Positions 37,716-47,917 of a stretch of DNA of 64,000 nt are shown here, one piece after another. Position numbers and translations under genes: made by a program. How positions within the stretch are numbered: the stretch's first letter is position 1; each line of letters begins with the position of its first letter. Under the pieces are notes generated by a model. It was not told the DNA's origin and searched no databases. It saw only the letters and a program-made list of their open reading frames with translations. The stretch is from Whalleya microplaca (Eukaryota; Ascomycota; Sordariomycetes; Xylariales; Xylariaceae): positions 62,001-126,000 of the forward strand of contig MU385762.1 of the NCBI GenBank assembly GCA_022497155.1, in the 5' to 3' direction.

Positions 37716-39479
37716 ATGGCCTCATGGACTGGCTCGTTGACCTCTACTACCAACAGCACTCTCGCTCTCCCGACCATTTTCGGCGTCTCTGTTTTATGGT
37801 ATGTTATCTCAGCATTGATATCATGGCATCGCTTAAGGCAATTCCCTGGACCAACTCTGGCGTCCTTCTCATATCTCTGGGGATTCTTTGCCATAACGAC
37901 CGGCCGTATGCACCATCGGCTTGCCAAGGAACAGGGAAAATTTGGTAAAATCATGCGAATCGGCCCCAATGAGCTTCTCGTATATGACCCGGATACCCTG
38001 TGGCATATCAACTCAGTTCGCTCGACGTATGGCCGCGGCCGCTGGTATGCCAGTATCCAGTTCGACCCGTATGGCCATAGCGTTTTGTCCGAGCCTGACA
38101 CCGTCAAGCATGACAAGCGCAAAGCTATGATAGCTTCCGGGTATGCCGGAAAAGGGGTTAATCTGGAGCAGAAAGTCAATTCCCAGCTATCCGTCCTCGT
38201 AAATCTTCTAAAAACGAAATATCTCAGTAAGGATGGCACAAGGATAGTGAATTTTGGCCAACTTATCAGATTTTTCCAAGTCGACATCACCACGCTCGTG
38301 GGTTTCGGTGAACCCTGGGGTGACCTTGCTACTGAAACGGATAAATTCGACTTCATCTCCATTGCGGACAGTTTCGTTCCGTTCATGCACTCTTTTATGA
38401 TGATTCCGTATCTCCGGGATTTCTTTGCCTCAAGATTCTTTCTGCGGCTAGCAGGACCTAGACCAACTGATGAGAAAGGAATGGGAAGATATTTAGGGTA
38501 AGAGTTTTAGCAATATGATAGAGCTATATATCTGACTGGGATCTGCTAGTATTGTCAAAAGAGTAGTTGAGAAACGGTTTATTGATAGAGAGAGCGAGGG
38601 GAATGAGAAAGGGGATATGCTTGTAAGTTATGTGCCTTTTTTATCTCCGCAATAGAGTTGTTGATTTATCGAGGTATTTATTAATATTTAAATAGGATGA
38701 ATGGATCAAACATGGCTTGGCTCGTCGAGAATGCGAATTGGAACTCGCACTTCAATTGCCAGCTGGTTCCGAAACTTCGACGACGGCTATTAGGGGTATT
38801 ATGTTGTACCTTTTGTCAGCACCTAATGTGTATGCAAAATTACAGCGAGAAATATCGACTGGGGTTCGGGAAAGACGTATTTCTAACCCAATTACTAATG
38901 AGGAGGCAAAGAAACTCCCCTACTTACAGGTAAGATTACCGAAATATCTCATCGGCAGTGTGCTAACTAGGTGCAGGCTGTTATACAAGAAGGTCTCCGG
39001 ATGGTACCCCCGGCCATCACCGGGTTTCCAAAGAAGGTTCCATCTGGTGGCGACATAATTTGCGGCAAGTTTGTTCCAGAGGGCACCGACATTTTCGTCA
39101 ATCTTTGGAGCATGCTACATAACGTGGAAGTTTTCGGTGAAGATGCTGATGTGTTTCGACCTGAGCGATTCTTAGAATGTGACGAAAGTAAGAGGGCGCA
39201 GCTGGTCAAGAACATTGATCTCGCTTTTGGACACGGGCGTTGGAAGTGTCCAGGGAAAACACTCGCTTGGACCGAGCTCAATAAGATCTTTGTTGAGGTG
39301 AGTTTGATATTTGTCTAACGTTTCTAACGCTCCAGGGCTGAACTAATATGGCCGCCCAGCTCTTGAGAGAGTTTGATTTTCAAGTAGCGAATCCAGAGTC
39401 ACCATGGCAGTGTAGAGGTTACTCAAGCTTTTTGATTGAAGATTTCAGGGTCAGGGTAATGGAAAAGACTTCCGCGTGA
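37716..39479 (+). CDS. Cytochrome P450 monooxygenase (pisatin-demethylase-like)
   Basis: Five exons (37716-38497, 38550-38622, 38696-38929, 38977-39297, 39360-39479) give 509 residues. The enzyme is a haem monooxygenase anchored in the ER. An N-terminal membrane segment (residues about 15-35, PTIFGVSVLWYVISALIS) is followed by the Pro-rich hinge RLRQFPGPTLASF. The I-helix motif is AGSETS (308-313), the ExxR pair is Glu368/Arg371 (IQEGLRM), PERF appears as FRPERFL, and the haem loop is FGHGRWKCPG with Cys454 as the iron ligand. Introns of 52, 73, 47 and 62 bp all have GT-AG. The overall look is that of the pisatin demethylase/benzoate hydroxylase-like fungal group. It is intact, placed between an FSH1 hydrolase and the relic of another. 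Substrate unknown. Confidence 0.9.
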
Positions 39480-39499
39480 TAATCGGCCAGTCCTTAGGC

Positions 39500-40310
39500 T
39501 GCGTGAGAAGCTGCCTTGCGTTACGAGCTAGGAGATCATCACACGTATGAGTTTGTCGAAGGCACCATATCAAGTGAGATGGCTCCTGAACTTGACGGAG
39601 TTGCATCCTCAACAGGCAACGTTTTTAGTTACATCAACTTGGAAAGCTTTGACAGCTGTGTCGAAGCGCTTGTCAATCTTGATACCTATGTAGCCACAGA
39701 GGGTCCGTTTGACGCCATTCTTGCCTTTTCGCAGGGGGCCATGCTTGGAGCTACCTACATCGTTTGGAAAACAAGGAGAAGCCCTATCCAGGAACGAGAG
39801 AACCCTACTTTAAAATGTGCTATATTCTTTTCTTCCTGGGATGCATACGATCCTGGTCTCTTATGGCAAGGCCAAATACGCCCATTGTCCGGGACGGTTA
39901 TAATGACTTTGTAAGCCGTTAAAGTGACTGTATTCTAATCTATCTCGGTTAGATAGGTCAGGTACGTACCCCCTTATGTAAACGTCAATACTGCTGTAAC
40001 TTATGCCATGCTACGGTTAATAACAGTATCTATAATACTGTTCGGGGAGGGCTTGGATGCTGAAAGCCCGGAACCCAATCATAAGGCTTTCGGCAAACAA
40101 CTTTTCCGACTATGTTCAAGAGATTGGACGTCTCGTTCCACTTGCACAAGAGGCTGGCGTGCCGGATCATGGCGGCTCAAGCCAAGAATGATTGGACTTT
40201 CGGAGGCACCGATCGTGTGGCATTATTCGCTCTAGGCACCCTGAAAGAAATGACAGGATTCCTGCTTATAGGAGTCCATTCCCCCACAGAGTTGGAATAT
40301 GAAAATTAAA
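39500..40310 (+). pseudogene. Broken FSH1-family hydrolase
   Basis: Starting about 35 bp after the P450 stop, one frame reads AALRYELGDHHTYEFVEGTI and, further on, FDAILAFSQGAMLGATYIVW, which contains the family nucleophile motif FSQG. The N-terminal LCLHG motif is absent and there is no room for it before the P450 end; a TGA lies just upstream in frame. After a stop at 39914 a second frame, about 40035-40150, gives ESPEPNHKAFGKQLFRLCSR, resembling the usual end of FSH1 proteins, and the final part needs a further shift. So the copy lacks its start and has at least two frame breaks. It was probably once a paralogue of the intact hydrolase at 35.6 kb. Confidence 0.62.
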
Positions 40311-41300
40311 AGGCAGTGGTACAAAGTAGATAGGCCGAGGGCTAGCCCATTGTTAGTAGCTGACGATTTTTCTTGTGTGACAATGCCGTTCTTTCTCTAA
40401 TCCCCTGGTTTTCATCATGCCTGGCTTGTGACACCGCCCCTTGTATATGGCAGTTGAGGTAAAGAGACGGGGTCCATCTAGCTTGGAAACTGGAACTACG
40501 AGGAAGATGCGAGTCTTTTTCGTTCGATGAATCGGCACGGCGAAGCATCTTCAACAAGTGTCCTAGGGGCTGTGGGGCTACTGGTCGTCTTCTACAATAC
40601 GAACCAAGCTAGGCTCGTCCAACTCTAACATTCCAGCTTTAAGTAAGTGATACATCTCTTTCAGTATCCGCTATTCGTTGAGCCAATGGAGACGGGAGTA
40701 ATTTCAGGGCTTTAGGGCATGAGTTATTATAATGACAAGCAAGGAGATGGCGGCGACTGCAGACGGGACTGTAAGTAAGCATGTTTAGGAGAACCTGGAA
40801 CGTGGAATTTCTTCGCTGGAGATGTCTGTAAGAGTACTACGGATTGCGAATATGTCTTCAAACGTGATATGGGGGAATGTAGAAGCACTGTCATGTCTAT
40901 TTCATAGTGTATGTTGAGTAACCACCTCATCGACCGCCAAGAAATGCCGACCGTAGCGGGAATGTATGATAAGAATTTCCATTGCCCACCCGCTATAACC
41001 GCCAGCGCGCCGGAAAATGATATAAAAATTTGGGTGCTCTGTAACCTTTGGTCAAAAGGAAAAGCCTCTCCAAGTAGGCTCCATATATATTTTTTGGCCT
41101 GCATTTCTGTCACATGCAGGCCTTATCCAACGAACAACTACTGATTGGACTGAGTCCATGGCTTAAGACAGGCATATGATAATAACCTCTGGGTTCAGAA
41201 TCCTGCCTCTACAAAAGCCGCTTGGATCTTCCTGTCGCAAGGCTCTTAAAGCTACGGTCTCGCATCCCATAAGTTGGCTATTGAGAGCAGGACGTATATG
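40311..41300. other. Intergenic, one doubtful minus-strand frame
   Basis: No convincing gene. A minus-strand frame from 41101 to 40727 (ATG start) could encode a hydrophobic 120-residue peptide with one possible membrane segment (FISFSGALAVIAGGQWKFLS). It has no recognised family and no support from codon texture, so it is noted but not called. Confidence 0.3.
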
Positions 41301-43070
41301 ATGTCCGACAGTACTAGAACAATCAGTGCTTTTGAAAAGATGGGCGTGGGCGTACCCGAAAAGCCCTCCAGTCTTTACCAGTCATTCGAGACAAGCGGCT
41401 TGATAATCCAGGTTGTCTATCTTCCATACATTCCGCTTCGACATTAGTTGCTGACGAAATGTTTTAGAGGGATGCGTGGACAATTCGGAATCCCAAGATC
41501 GAAGATATCGCAGATGAAGGTTGCGCTAGCGAGTTTATTAAAAACGTACCACCGGTATTAATGACCACCCGCCGTTGAGGCAGAACTGGATTGTAATCTT
41601 GTCAATAGCGGGACATACGGAAGAACTTCGAAGAATCACGCTTCCGGATTTTGTAAGTTGGCAGGATAAAAGCAGTCCAGAGACGATCAGTCGAAGAGAT
41701 AATTAATTCGCGCTAGATGCATCAGAAATCAAGATCGTCGCCAGTTCGCTCACCATAAGGCCATTCTCCAGGCAGCGCATGAGTCTGGCTGGATAGGGGG
41801 AGAATTTGAGACCCTACTGCAAAAAGGCTCTGTAGGCTCTGTCCTGTTGGAAGGGTCGAGGAGCATTAGTATTTTTGCCCATACCATACACTTTTTCCAT
41901 TGATATGTTGACTTGCGGCTACAGGTCTCATCCTGCAAACACCCAACGATTATATGCCATCCCTTAGTCTGTCGATGACAGAACTGGGTGAGGATGGAAA
42001 GAATACTGGGCTTGACTGGGTATGCCTGGTATTCGCCTCAGGCACAGATCTACAGCACCTACTCGATGATATCTCAGTTCCACAGGACTTCGGGACTCTG
42101 TCCGTCGATTTCATGTTTCTACTCGTCCAAACTCTCAGCATTCAAGCTGGACGGGTTAGAGACGAAGTTACTAAGCTGATAGGGTCCTTGATCCATGAAG
42201 AACAAGCACTATTGCAACGCCTAATAAGAAACAATAGAGACGATGAAAATGGTGACAACGTTGCTACCGATGAAACCGATGAAACTGGTGAAACCGATGA
42301 AGACGGCATACACGTAAACTCCGCCAGGAATCAACTATTCGAACACGAAAAGACACGTTTACAGCTGCAAACTAGGTCGCGATTTGTGCAAGAACTAGCC
42401 GATAGCATAAACAAATGTTTTGATAAGATCGCCAAAAGACACGAGAACAAGAGACAGACCATACAATATTCCAACACCCTGAGGCAGCGAGTCGGAGCGC
42501 AGATCATCTTGTCCAAAATGATGCAGCCTGACCTTGACGGAATCCCTGCTAAAATTAAAGCGCAACACCGAATGGTACCAAATTCATATCTTCTAATGAG
42601 GAGTTTCAACTCGCTGATTACTTTGTAGATTGATGCTATGTACAATGCGATGGTTCGTTCAACATGAGCACCACGTCTGGTCAACACAACAATTAACTTA
42701 CGAATTTAGATGGCTCAAATGTCCTTTGAGTCGGTTGAGCAAGCACGGCGTGACAGCTCATCCATGAGAGCAATAGCAGTCGTTACCCTAGTATTTCTAC
42801 CTGCTACTTTTATTGCAGTAAGCGATAACCGGTGCTAGACTTTGCCTTCTCTGATGTCCTAATTTGCAATAGGCTATCTTTAGCATGACGATGTTTAATT
42901 GGCTTGGAGGGCAAACAGAGAGTGTGGTTTCGAACAGACTGTGGATTTTCTTTGCCCTCTCCGTGCCACTGACTCTTATTGTCCTACTGACCTGGAGAAT
43001 ATCGTATAAGCGGAAAGAAAAGGCGTTTAAGGAGAACCAAAAGCATTTCAGGCGAAGGTGGCAAGTGTAG
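41301..43070 (+). CDS. CorA-like membrane protein, fungal HET-associated type
   Basis: Eight short exons (41301-41411, 41468-41545, 41609-41652, 41717-41868, 41925-42574, 42629-42652, 42710-42817, 42873-43070) give a continuous 454-residue frame; introns are 54-64 bp with GT-AG. The C-terminal third is secure: ARRDSSSMRAIAVVTLVFLP, ATFIAAIFSMTMFNW, then the second span LWIFFALSVPLTLIVLLTW. This is the two-helix end of CorA-like proteins often found beside HET genes in fungi. The canonical GMN of CorA channels is absent. A soluble N-terminal half contains GLDWVCLVFASG and a long helical part. Residues about 240-258 form an acidic repeat (ETDETGETDED). The 44 and 24 bp exons are inferred from frame and splice signals only. 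Ion transport is not shown; a membrane sensor or effector role is possible. Confidence 0.68.
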
Positions 43071-43329
43071 CAGCGCAGTTCTCCTCATGTGCTATTAATT
43101 GAAGTCGCTCGCAATGGAATACGCCAAGATTCTAGCATGAAAATCTATATGGGTTGTTGTTAGTGAAGCCAAGAAGAAAGCTGCAATGGAGTGCTATGGA
43201 AGTTCTAGCATGCGGTCGTAACGCTCACGTGAGTGATGTTGCACGACATAGGAAGAGTGGCAATATTGCTACCAGGTAGTATCCGAGAAGAAATAAATTA
43301 CCCTGCCGAAAAGCAGACGAAATCCATCT

Positions 43330-45960
43330 TTAACACATAGTTGAAGCATGTCTTAATCCTAGAGGAGCCGCTGGTTCTGGCTGCGTCAACTTGGGGGCGT
43401 GATAGATAGAGTAGCCAGCTGGTAGGATACTGGGATACGATCTCACTAGGTCCCGATCGACGTCCTGGACCTTCTTAGGGAGATCTCTCCAAGGCACAAG
43501 AAAAGGGCTCGATCGTTTATTGGCTTCCCGCTCGCCCAGGTGCCATTGTTTTGATAATCGTTCCGCATTCCATCGCTCATGTTCTTCTATGGCCATCTTT
43601 TCCACCTCGTCGTCCGTGAATTCGCTAACGGCGACACGATGGCTGTCCGTTTTGGCCAGATAACAGAAGATTATCCGCAGCTTTCGTGGGACGTCGTTGA
43701 TGTGGGCGCGTGCAGATTCTTTGAATTCTTCATCAAGCGAGATCCATGGCAAGAGTGCACGATCCTTCTCTGCTGAATTCCTCTGCGTTTCGTTCTGGGG
43801 CATGGCTTCCTTGCATTTGATATATATGTTTTGAAGACCGCTCGCCATATGCTCCCTGATATCGTCGGATAACGTGTTGCCCTTCGAGTACTTAAGAAAC
43901 TCGTCAAAGTCAAGGTGTAAGTGTAACTGGGCTATATTTGGAAGCGCACCTTTTTCGAAGTGGCTTTTTCCAGTAACTTTACTTGTAGAGATAATAGTTC
44001 TTAGTGACCGTATTCCATGGCGGAAACGGGGCACCATGAGTAGTCCGCTTAAGACACTCTCGTCGATTGATATGCCACTTGCTCCCTGAAGTTTCGGCTC
44101 CCTTTCTTCAAGTAATGCACGAAGAACTACTGCTCGCCGTACAGGAAACATACCATCACCTTCATCGACTTTGTCGATCCCAAGCACATTGATATAACCA
44201 TCTAGACGGCTCAAGAACTCCTGGACTCTCGGAATCTCATCCGTCTCTTCTCGGTTAAGTTCCTGGAACTCTTCAATAGATGCCGTGTTGTTAGACCCCA
44301 AAAGAAGTATGGCAGGGCCGATATGATGCATCTCGCCGTGATCGAGTACCTGACCGACGTGCATCGGGAGCAGAAGATGGGTAAGCCACCCAAGTTGAGC
44401 ACCTTGAAGTTCAGTGTCAAAGCCATTGATGTATACGAGCGCGAGGACTCCCGAGAGGGCGCACTCCCTCGCCGCATTAAAGGCTGTTGAAAGAGCCTCA
44501 GTGTTTGATAATTGGCTTAGATTGAAGCGCAGTAGGCGGATAGCTCGATTGCACGATGCAGCTGCGGCTTTGACTACCTGTACCGAAACGAACGATTTCC
44601 CTGAGCCTCTGGATCCAAATACGCCAATATTCAGTGGCCTAGTTTGCTGACCGGATAAGTATTCTCTAACAGTGTGAAAGATTGTCCGAAAACTCTCGAT
44701 TTCAGATCTGTCGAGCACAATCAAATCATTAAACCGCGCAACGGGAATCCAATTCGCCGCCGACAGTGCTCCTCTTCTGACGATGTGGTGCGCAGCTTGC
44801 ACTGCATCACCGATATTATCATGTAATATCGACCATTTGCGGCCGGTGAGATGCGATCTGCTTGCGATAGTCTCTGACGGGATAGTAAAGGTAATCAGCA
44901 AGTCAGCAGGAAGTTGGCCCCTTATCATGTCAGTGGTATGGGGATATACCGGCCAGTGCTGCATCCCATCGTTCTTGAAACCCAGCTCTGCGAAACGCCT
45001 CATAGTGCGCATCCCGAATTGGATACCATCGACAAAATCTTTCATGGTCCTTTTGTGTTGGTGGGTCATTTCATGTCCGATGAAGGTCACGAAACCTCCA
45101 ATGAAGATTTCAATCAGTCCGGGGAGATCTCCTAGGTTATGCCTTGTAAAACTTCCCTCTGTCCTGAGGGGGTCAAAAATCAATATGGGCTCTGCCATTT
45201 GACGTCCACGGTGGTATATGGCGGCATCACAACCAAACAACACAATGAGATTGGCGCAAGTCACCAATGTATCAAGTTTTCCATTAGTACCGATCTTCTC
45301 CACGAAATCCTCGCAGCTTTTCTCCCAAGACAAGCCATACGATAATTCGATCCCCTCGGCACGCAGAGCATCTGCACTGACAACAACAACTAAACCTTCT
45401 GAACGAAAGTTTCCTATTGCGTCAAGGGGGCCGCGCCGAACAGCGTCCCAGATTGTGCCTGTACCAAGGGGTCGCCGAGCCATATGATATACTAGCAGTT
45501 CTGCTCGAGTCTGACGGAGAAGATTGATAGCCTCATTTGGGTTGGTGAAGTCACATTCAGCATCCTGTAAGACCAGAATACTCAACTCGTCCGTCATCTT
45601 AAGTTCAAACTCAGGGCGTTGCCATCGCGGTTCTGGTTCAAGCCGTTGTCTACGCCTCACTTTGAAAGTTGCCACATCTCCATCAACTGTCACGATATCG
45701 AGTTCGGTGATACCGGTGACATCCTTGAGTGAATAGTCCTGTTGGACCTTACGCGGCCACTTTATCTGATGCTGGTGTCGTTTAATCGAATCATTCAAGA
45801 ATTTTCCGATGAGCTCAGCTCCGCCATTGATCCTGTGGACTTGGGATGTCTGTCGATCGGACTGGGCCGACTTCGATTCTGCGGTAGGGTACACGAACAA
45901 ATCAACAGGAACGTCTCCTGCAACAACAATGTAGCGATTCGCCTCAGTCGGGCTGGACAT
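43330..45960 (-). CDS. P-loop (AAA-like) ATPase with C-terminal ryanodine-receptor (RyR) domain
   Basis: An intronless frame of 876 residues. The N-terminal part (about 1-260) begins IVVAGDVPVDLFVYP and has INGGAEL and LVVVVSADALR; it weakly recalls a ribokinase/PfkB-like fold (uncertain). The middle is an NTPase: Walker A GSRGSGKS (449-456), a Walker-B-like GVLALVYINGFD (504-515), a sensor-1-like ILLLGSNNT (551-559) and RFRHGIRSLR (645-654), as in AAA+ proteins. The C-terminal 785-853 is a RyR domain: EEHERWNAERLSKQWHLGE, SPFLVPWRDLPKKVQDVDRD, ending YPSILPAGY. The 'EHERW.AER...W' form is the one seen in bacterial RyR proteins. It converges with the CorA-like gene (260 bp) and diverges from a HET gene (520 bp). 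No function is known to me. A defence or allorecognition ATPase, perhaps acquired from bacteria, is an inference. Confidence 0.8.
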   Translation of the reverse strand: MSSPTEANRYIVVAGDVPVDLFVYPTAESKSAQSDRQTSQVHRINGGAELIGKFLNDSIKRHQHQIKWPRKVQQDYSLKDVTGITELDIVTVDGDVATFKVRRRQRLEPEPRWQRPEFELKMTDELSILVLQDAECDFTNPNEAINLLRQTRAELLVYHMARRPLGTGTIWDAVRRGPLDAIGNFRSEGLVVVVSADALRAEGIELSYGLSWEKSCEDFVEKIGTNGKLDTLVTCANLIVLFGCDAAIYHRGRQMAEPILIFDPLRTEGSFTRHNLGDLPGLIEIFIGGFVTFIGHEMTHQHKRTMKDFVDGIQFGMRTMRRFAELGFKNDGMQHWPVYPHTTDMIRGQLPADLLITFTIPSETIASRSHLTGRKWSILHDNIGDAVQAAHHIVRRGALSAANWIPVARFNDLIVLDRSEIESFRTIFHTVREYLSGQQTRPLNIGVFGSRGSGKSFVSVQVVKAAAASCNRAIRLLRFNLSQLSNTEALSTAFNAARECALSGVLALVYINGFDTELQGAQLGWLTHLLLPMHVGQVLDHGEMHHIGPAILLLGSNNTASIEEFQELNREETDEIPRVQEFLSRLDGYINVLGIDKVDEGDGMFPVRRAVVLRALLEEREPKLQGASGISIDESVLSGLLMVPRFRHGIRSLRTIISTSKVTGKSHFEKGALPNIAQLHLHLDFDEFLKYSKGNTLSDDIREHMASGLQNIYIKCKEAMPQNETQRNSAEKDRALLPWISLDEEFKESARAHINDVPRKLRIIFCYLAKTDSHRVAVSEFTDDEVEKMAIEEHERWNAERLSKQWHLGEREANKRSSPFLVPWRDLPKKVQDVDRDLVRSYPSILPAGYSIYHAPKLTQPEPAAPLGLRHASTMC

Positions 45961-46479
45961 GATGAAAATTAAAAATTTGCTATTGTTCCTACCCCTTCAA
46001 TACCCAAAACGTTGGGACGACATAAAACAACTATTTTCGAAGTGAAGATCATATCCTGGACTCCCTGCAGCGCAGCTCTCCCAGTTGGTGAGGGGTGCGT
46101 ATATCACCCTGCTGGTGTTTAACCCATAATAGTCGACCGCATACCACCTGAACACCATAACGGAGATCGATTTGCCGGGAATAACCCACGTAATCCAACC
46201 CCGGTCGCCGAGAACAAGTCCTACCAGATCCAGGCAACAATATTGATATTCACAGGCTGTTGACAAGGTATATTGTGGGGTTATAGTAACATTTATCGCC
46301 AGCCTACCTATAAGCCATGGCTACCCTTCGGAAGTTTCCCTCGCAAGTTTTCCTTGAACCTCACCATATCTTTCTTCACATCCTCAAGGGTCTGTTATAT
46401 TCTCGGCCTTCAAAGGGTTTCATTTACACCGTGCTTCTAGACTGTGGTACCTGCCAATATTTTGCTGACTCTTCTCAAG
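45961..46479. promoter_or_regulatory. Divergent intergenic region between RyR ATPase and HET gene
   Basis: The two start codons face away from each other across 519 bp with no gene between, so the promoters of both must lie here. A short upstream frame at 46317-46499 overlaps the HET start in another frame and may be a uORF. No specific operator or TATA box stands out. Confidence 0.45.
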
Positions 46480-47917
46480 ATGAGGTTGTTAAATATTAAA
46501 AAGATGGTTGTGGAGTCACTTCCAAACCGTCGAGTTTCTGAGATCCCTGATTACGCAATATTTTCTCACAGATGGGGAGCTGAAGAAGTCACTTTCGAGG
46601 AGTTTCAGAGCGGGTCCCAGGACATTCAACACAAGAAGGGGTATCGAAAAATTCAGAAGTGCTGCGAGATCGCATCCTCTACGGGTTTCGAGTATATCTG
46701 GATCGACACGTGCTGTATCAATAAGGAAAATAATAATCGAGAACTGACTGCTACGCTGGCTGCCATGTTTAAATGGTATGTACACTCGCACCTAATGGCG
46801 CTTTTCTGAGCAACAGTTCCCCAAATTATCCATCATATTAACAACTAGCTTATTTCAGTACGTAGAAAAATTCATATTCCTATCGAATACACCCAGAGCC
46901 TTGCCATGATTTCGAGAAAGTAAGGTTCTTTAGTTAATGACGACATGTTTATACATCGCAGACTATCGAGACGCGCAAGTGTGCTATGCCCACTTGGCTG
47001 ATGTTTCCGGCGACGACAATCCCTTTGACGAAACCTCCGACTTTCGCCAAAGTATTTGGTTTAAACGGGGGTGGACTTTGCAAGAACTCGTTGCACCGCT
47101 ACACGTCATCTTCTTCGACCGTGACTGGAACGAGATTGGAACGAAAGCCAATCTACACACAGTTATAACAGAGATAACCGAAATCCCATCTCAGGTGCTA
47201 TTGATGAATCACGGTGGTGCTATCAGCGTTGAAGAAAGACGGGCGTGGGCCTGGGGCAGAAAGACATTTGAACCCGAGGACGAGGCATATAGTCTCATGG
47301 GGTTGCTTGGCATTAAAATAGAAGTGAAGTACAGCGAAGGGAGGGAAGCAGCCATGAAGAAGCTTCAGGACGAGATCGACAAGCGAAAAGATATCAGCAC
47401 ACGCGACCCGTCGAAATTCAGCATATCAAACTCGGTGCGACCCGAGCCGGGGTACCGACTCATCCTCCCTATCCATCACCCTGCCCCTGGAGCAACCCGT
47501 ATCGAATACCCCGAAGTCAGCGGACCCATGTGGAACATAACTCGAGAAGAGATTGGGCTATCGTTCCACAAAAGTGGAAACTGCGCGACTATTCTATTCA
47601 AGAATGCCAATGGGCTGGTATTTGCTATTTGCCTGGGCGTCCACAACTACAATGTTTGGTGTGGAATAACCACGGACTGCGAGCACGAAGATATTAAGAG
47701 CATCTCACAATCGTACTGGGATGGAGATAAGTCCTCGGTCAGATGGGAGAACATGGATCGGAGAGGAGTGAATCTCCCCAACGAAGACGTGGCGTCGGTC
47801 GCCATAAACAAAGGGCGAAGGGATGGGAAGCGAGCGTACTTCATAGATGTATCCGCTGAGGGTTTCTGGCCTGATAAAGTAGGCCCTGGAGTCTTTCCAG
47901 GTTGGTGGAAAGGTTAA
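46480..47917 (+). CDS. HET-domain protein (HET-E-like N-terminus), exon junction uncertain
   Basis: The start MRLLNIKKM is the usual beginning of the HET-E/HET-D-like group. Motifs follow in order: YAIFSHRWGAEEVTFEEF, KGYRKIQKCCEIASSTGFEY, IWIDTCCINKENN, MFKW, then RDAQVCYAHLADVSG, WFKRGWTLQELVAPLHVIFF and AYSLMGLLGIKIEVKYSEGR. In relatives an intron follows 'MF.W'. Here the strong donor at 46776 (TG|GTATGT) does not join in frame to the strong CAG at 46961. The only simple in-frame solution is donor 46780 and acceptor 46933 (154 bp intron), giving 427 residues with an extra segment LMTTCLYIAD. Otherwise one base is missing and the gene is broken. No NACHT or repeat domain follows; the tail has no recognised motif. 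Confidence 0.72.

Noticed and set aside
40727..41101. Possible minus-strand membrane protein
   Set aside because: One hydrophobic segment only, no family, no splice or context support.
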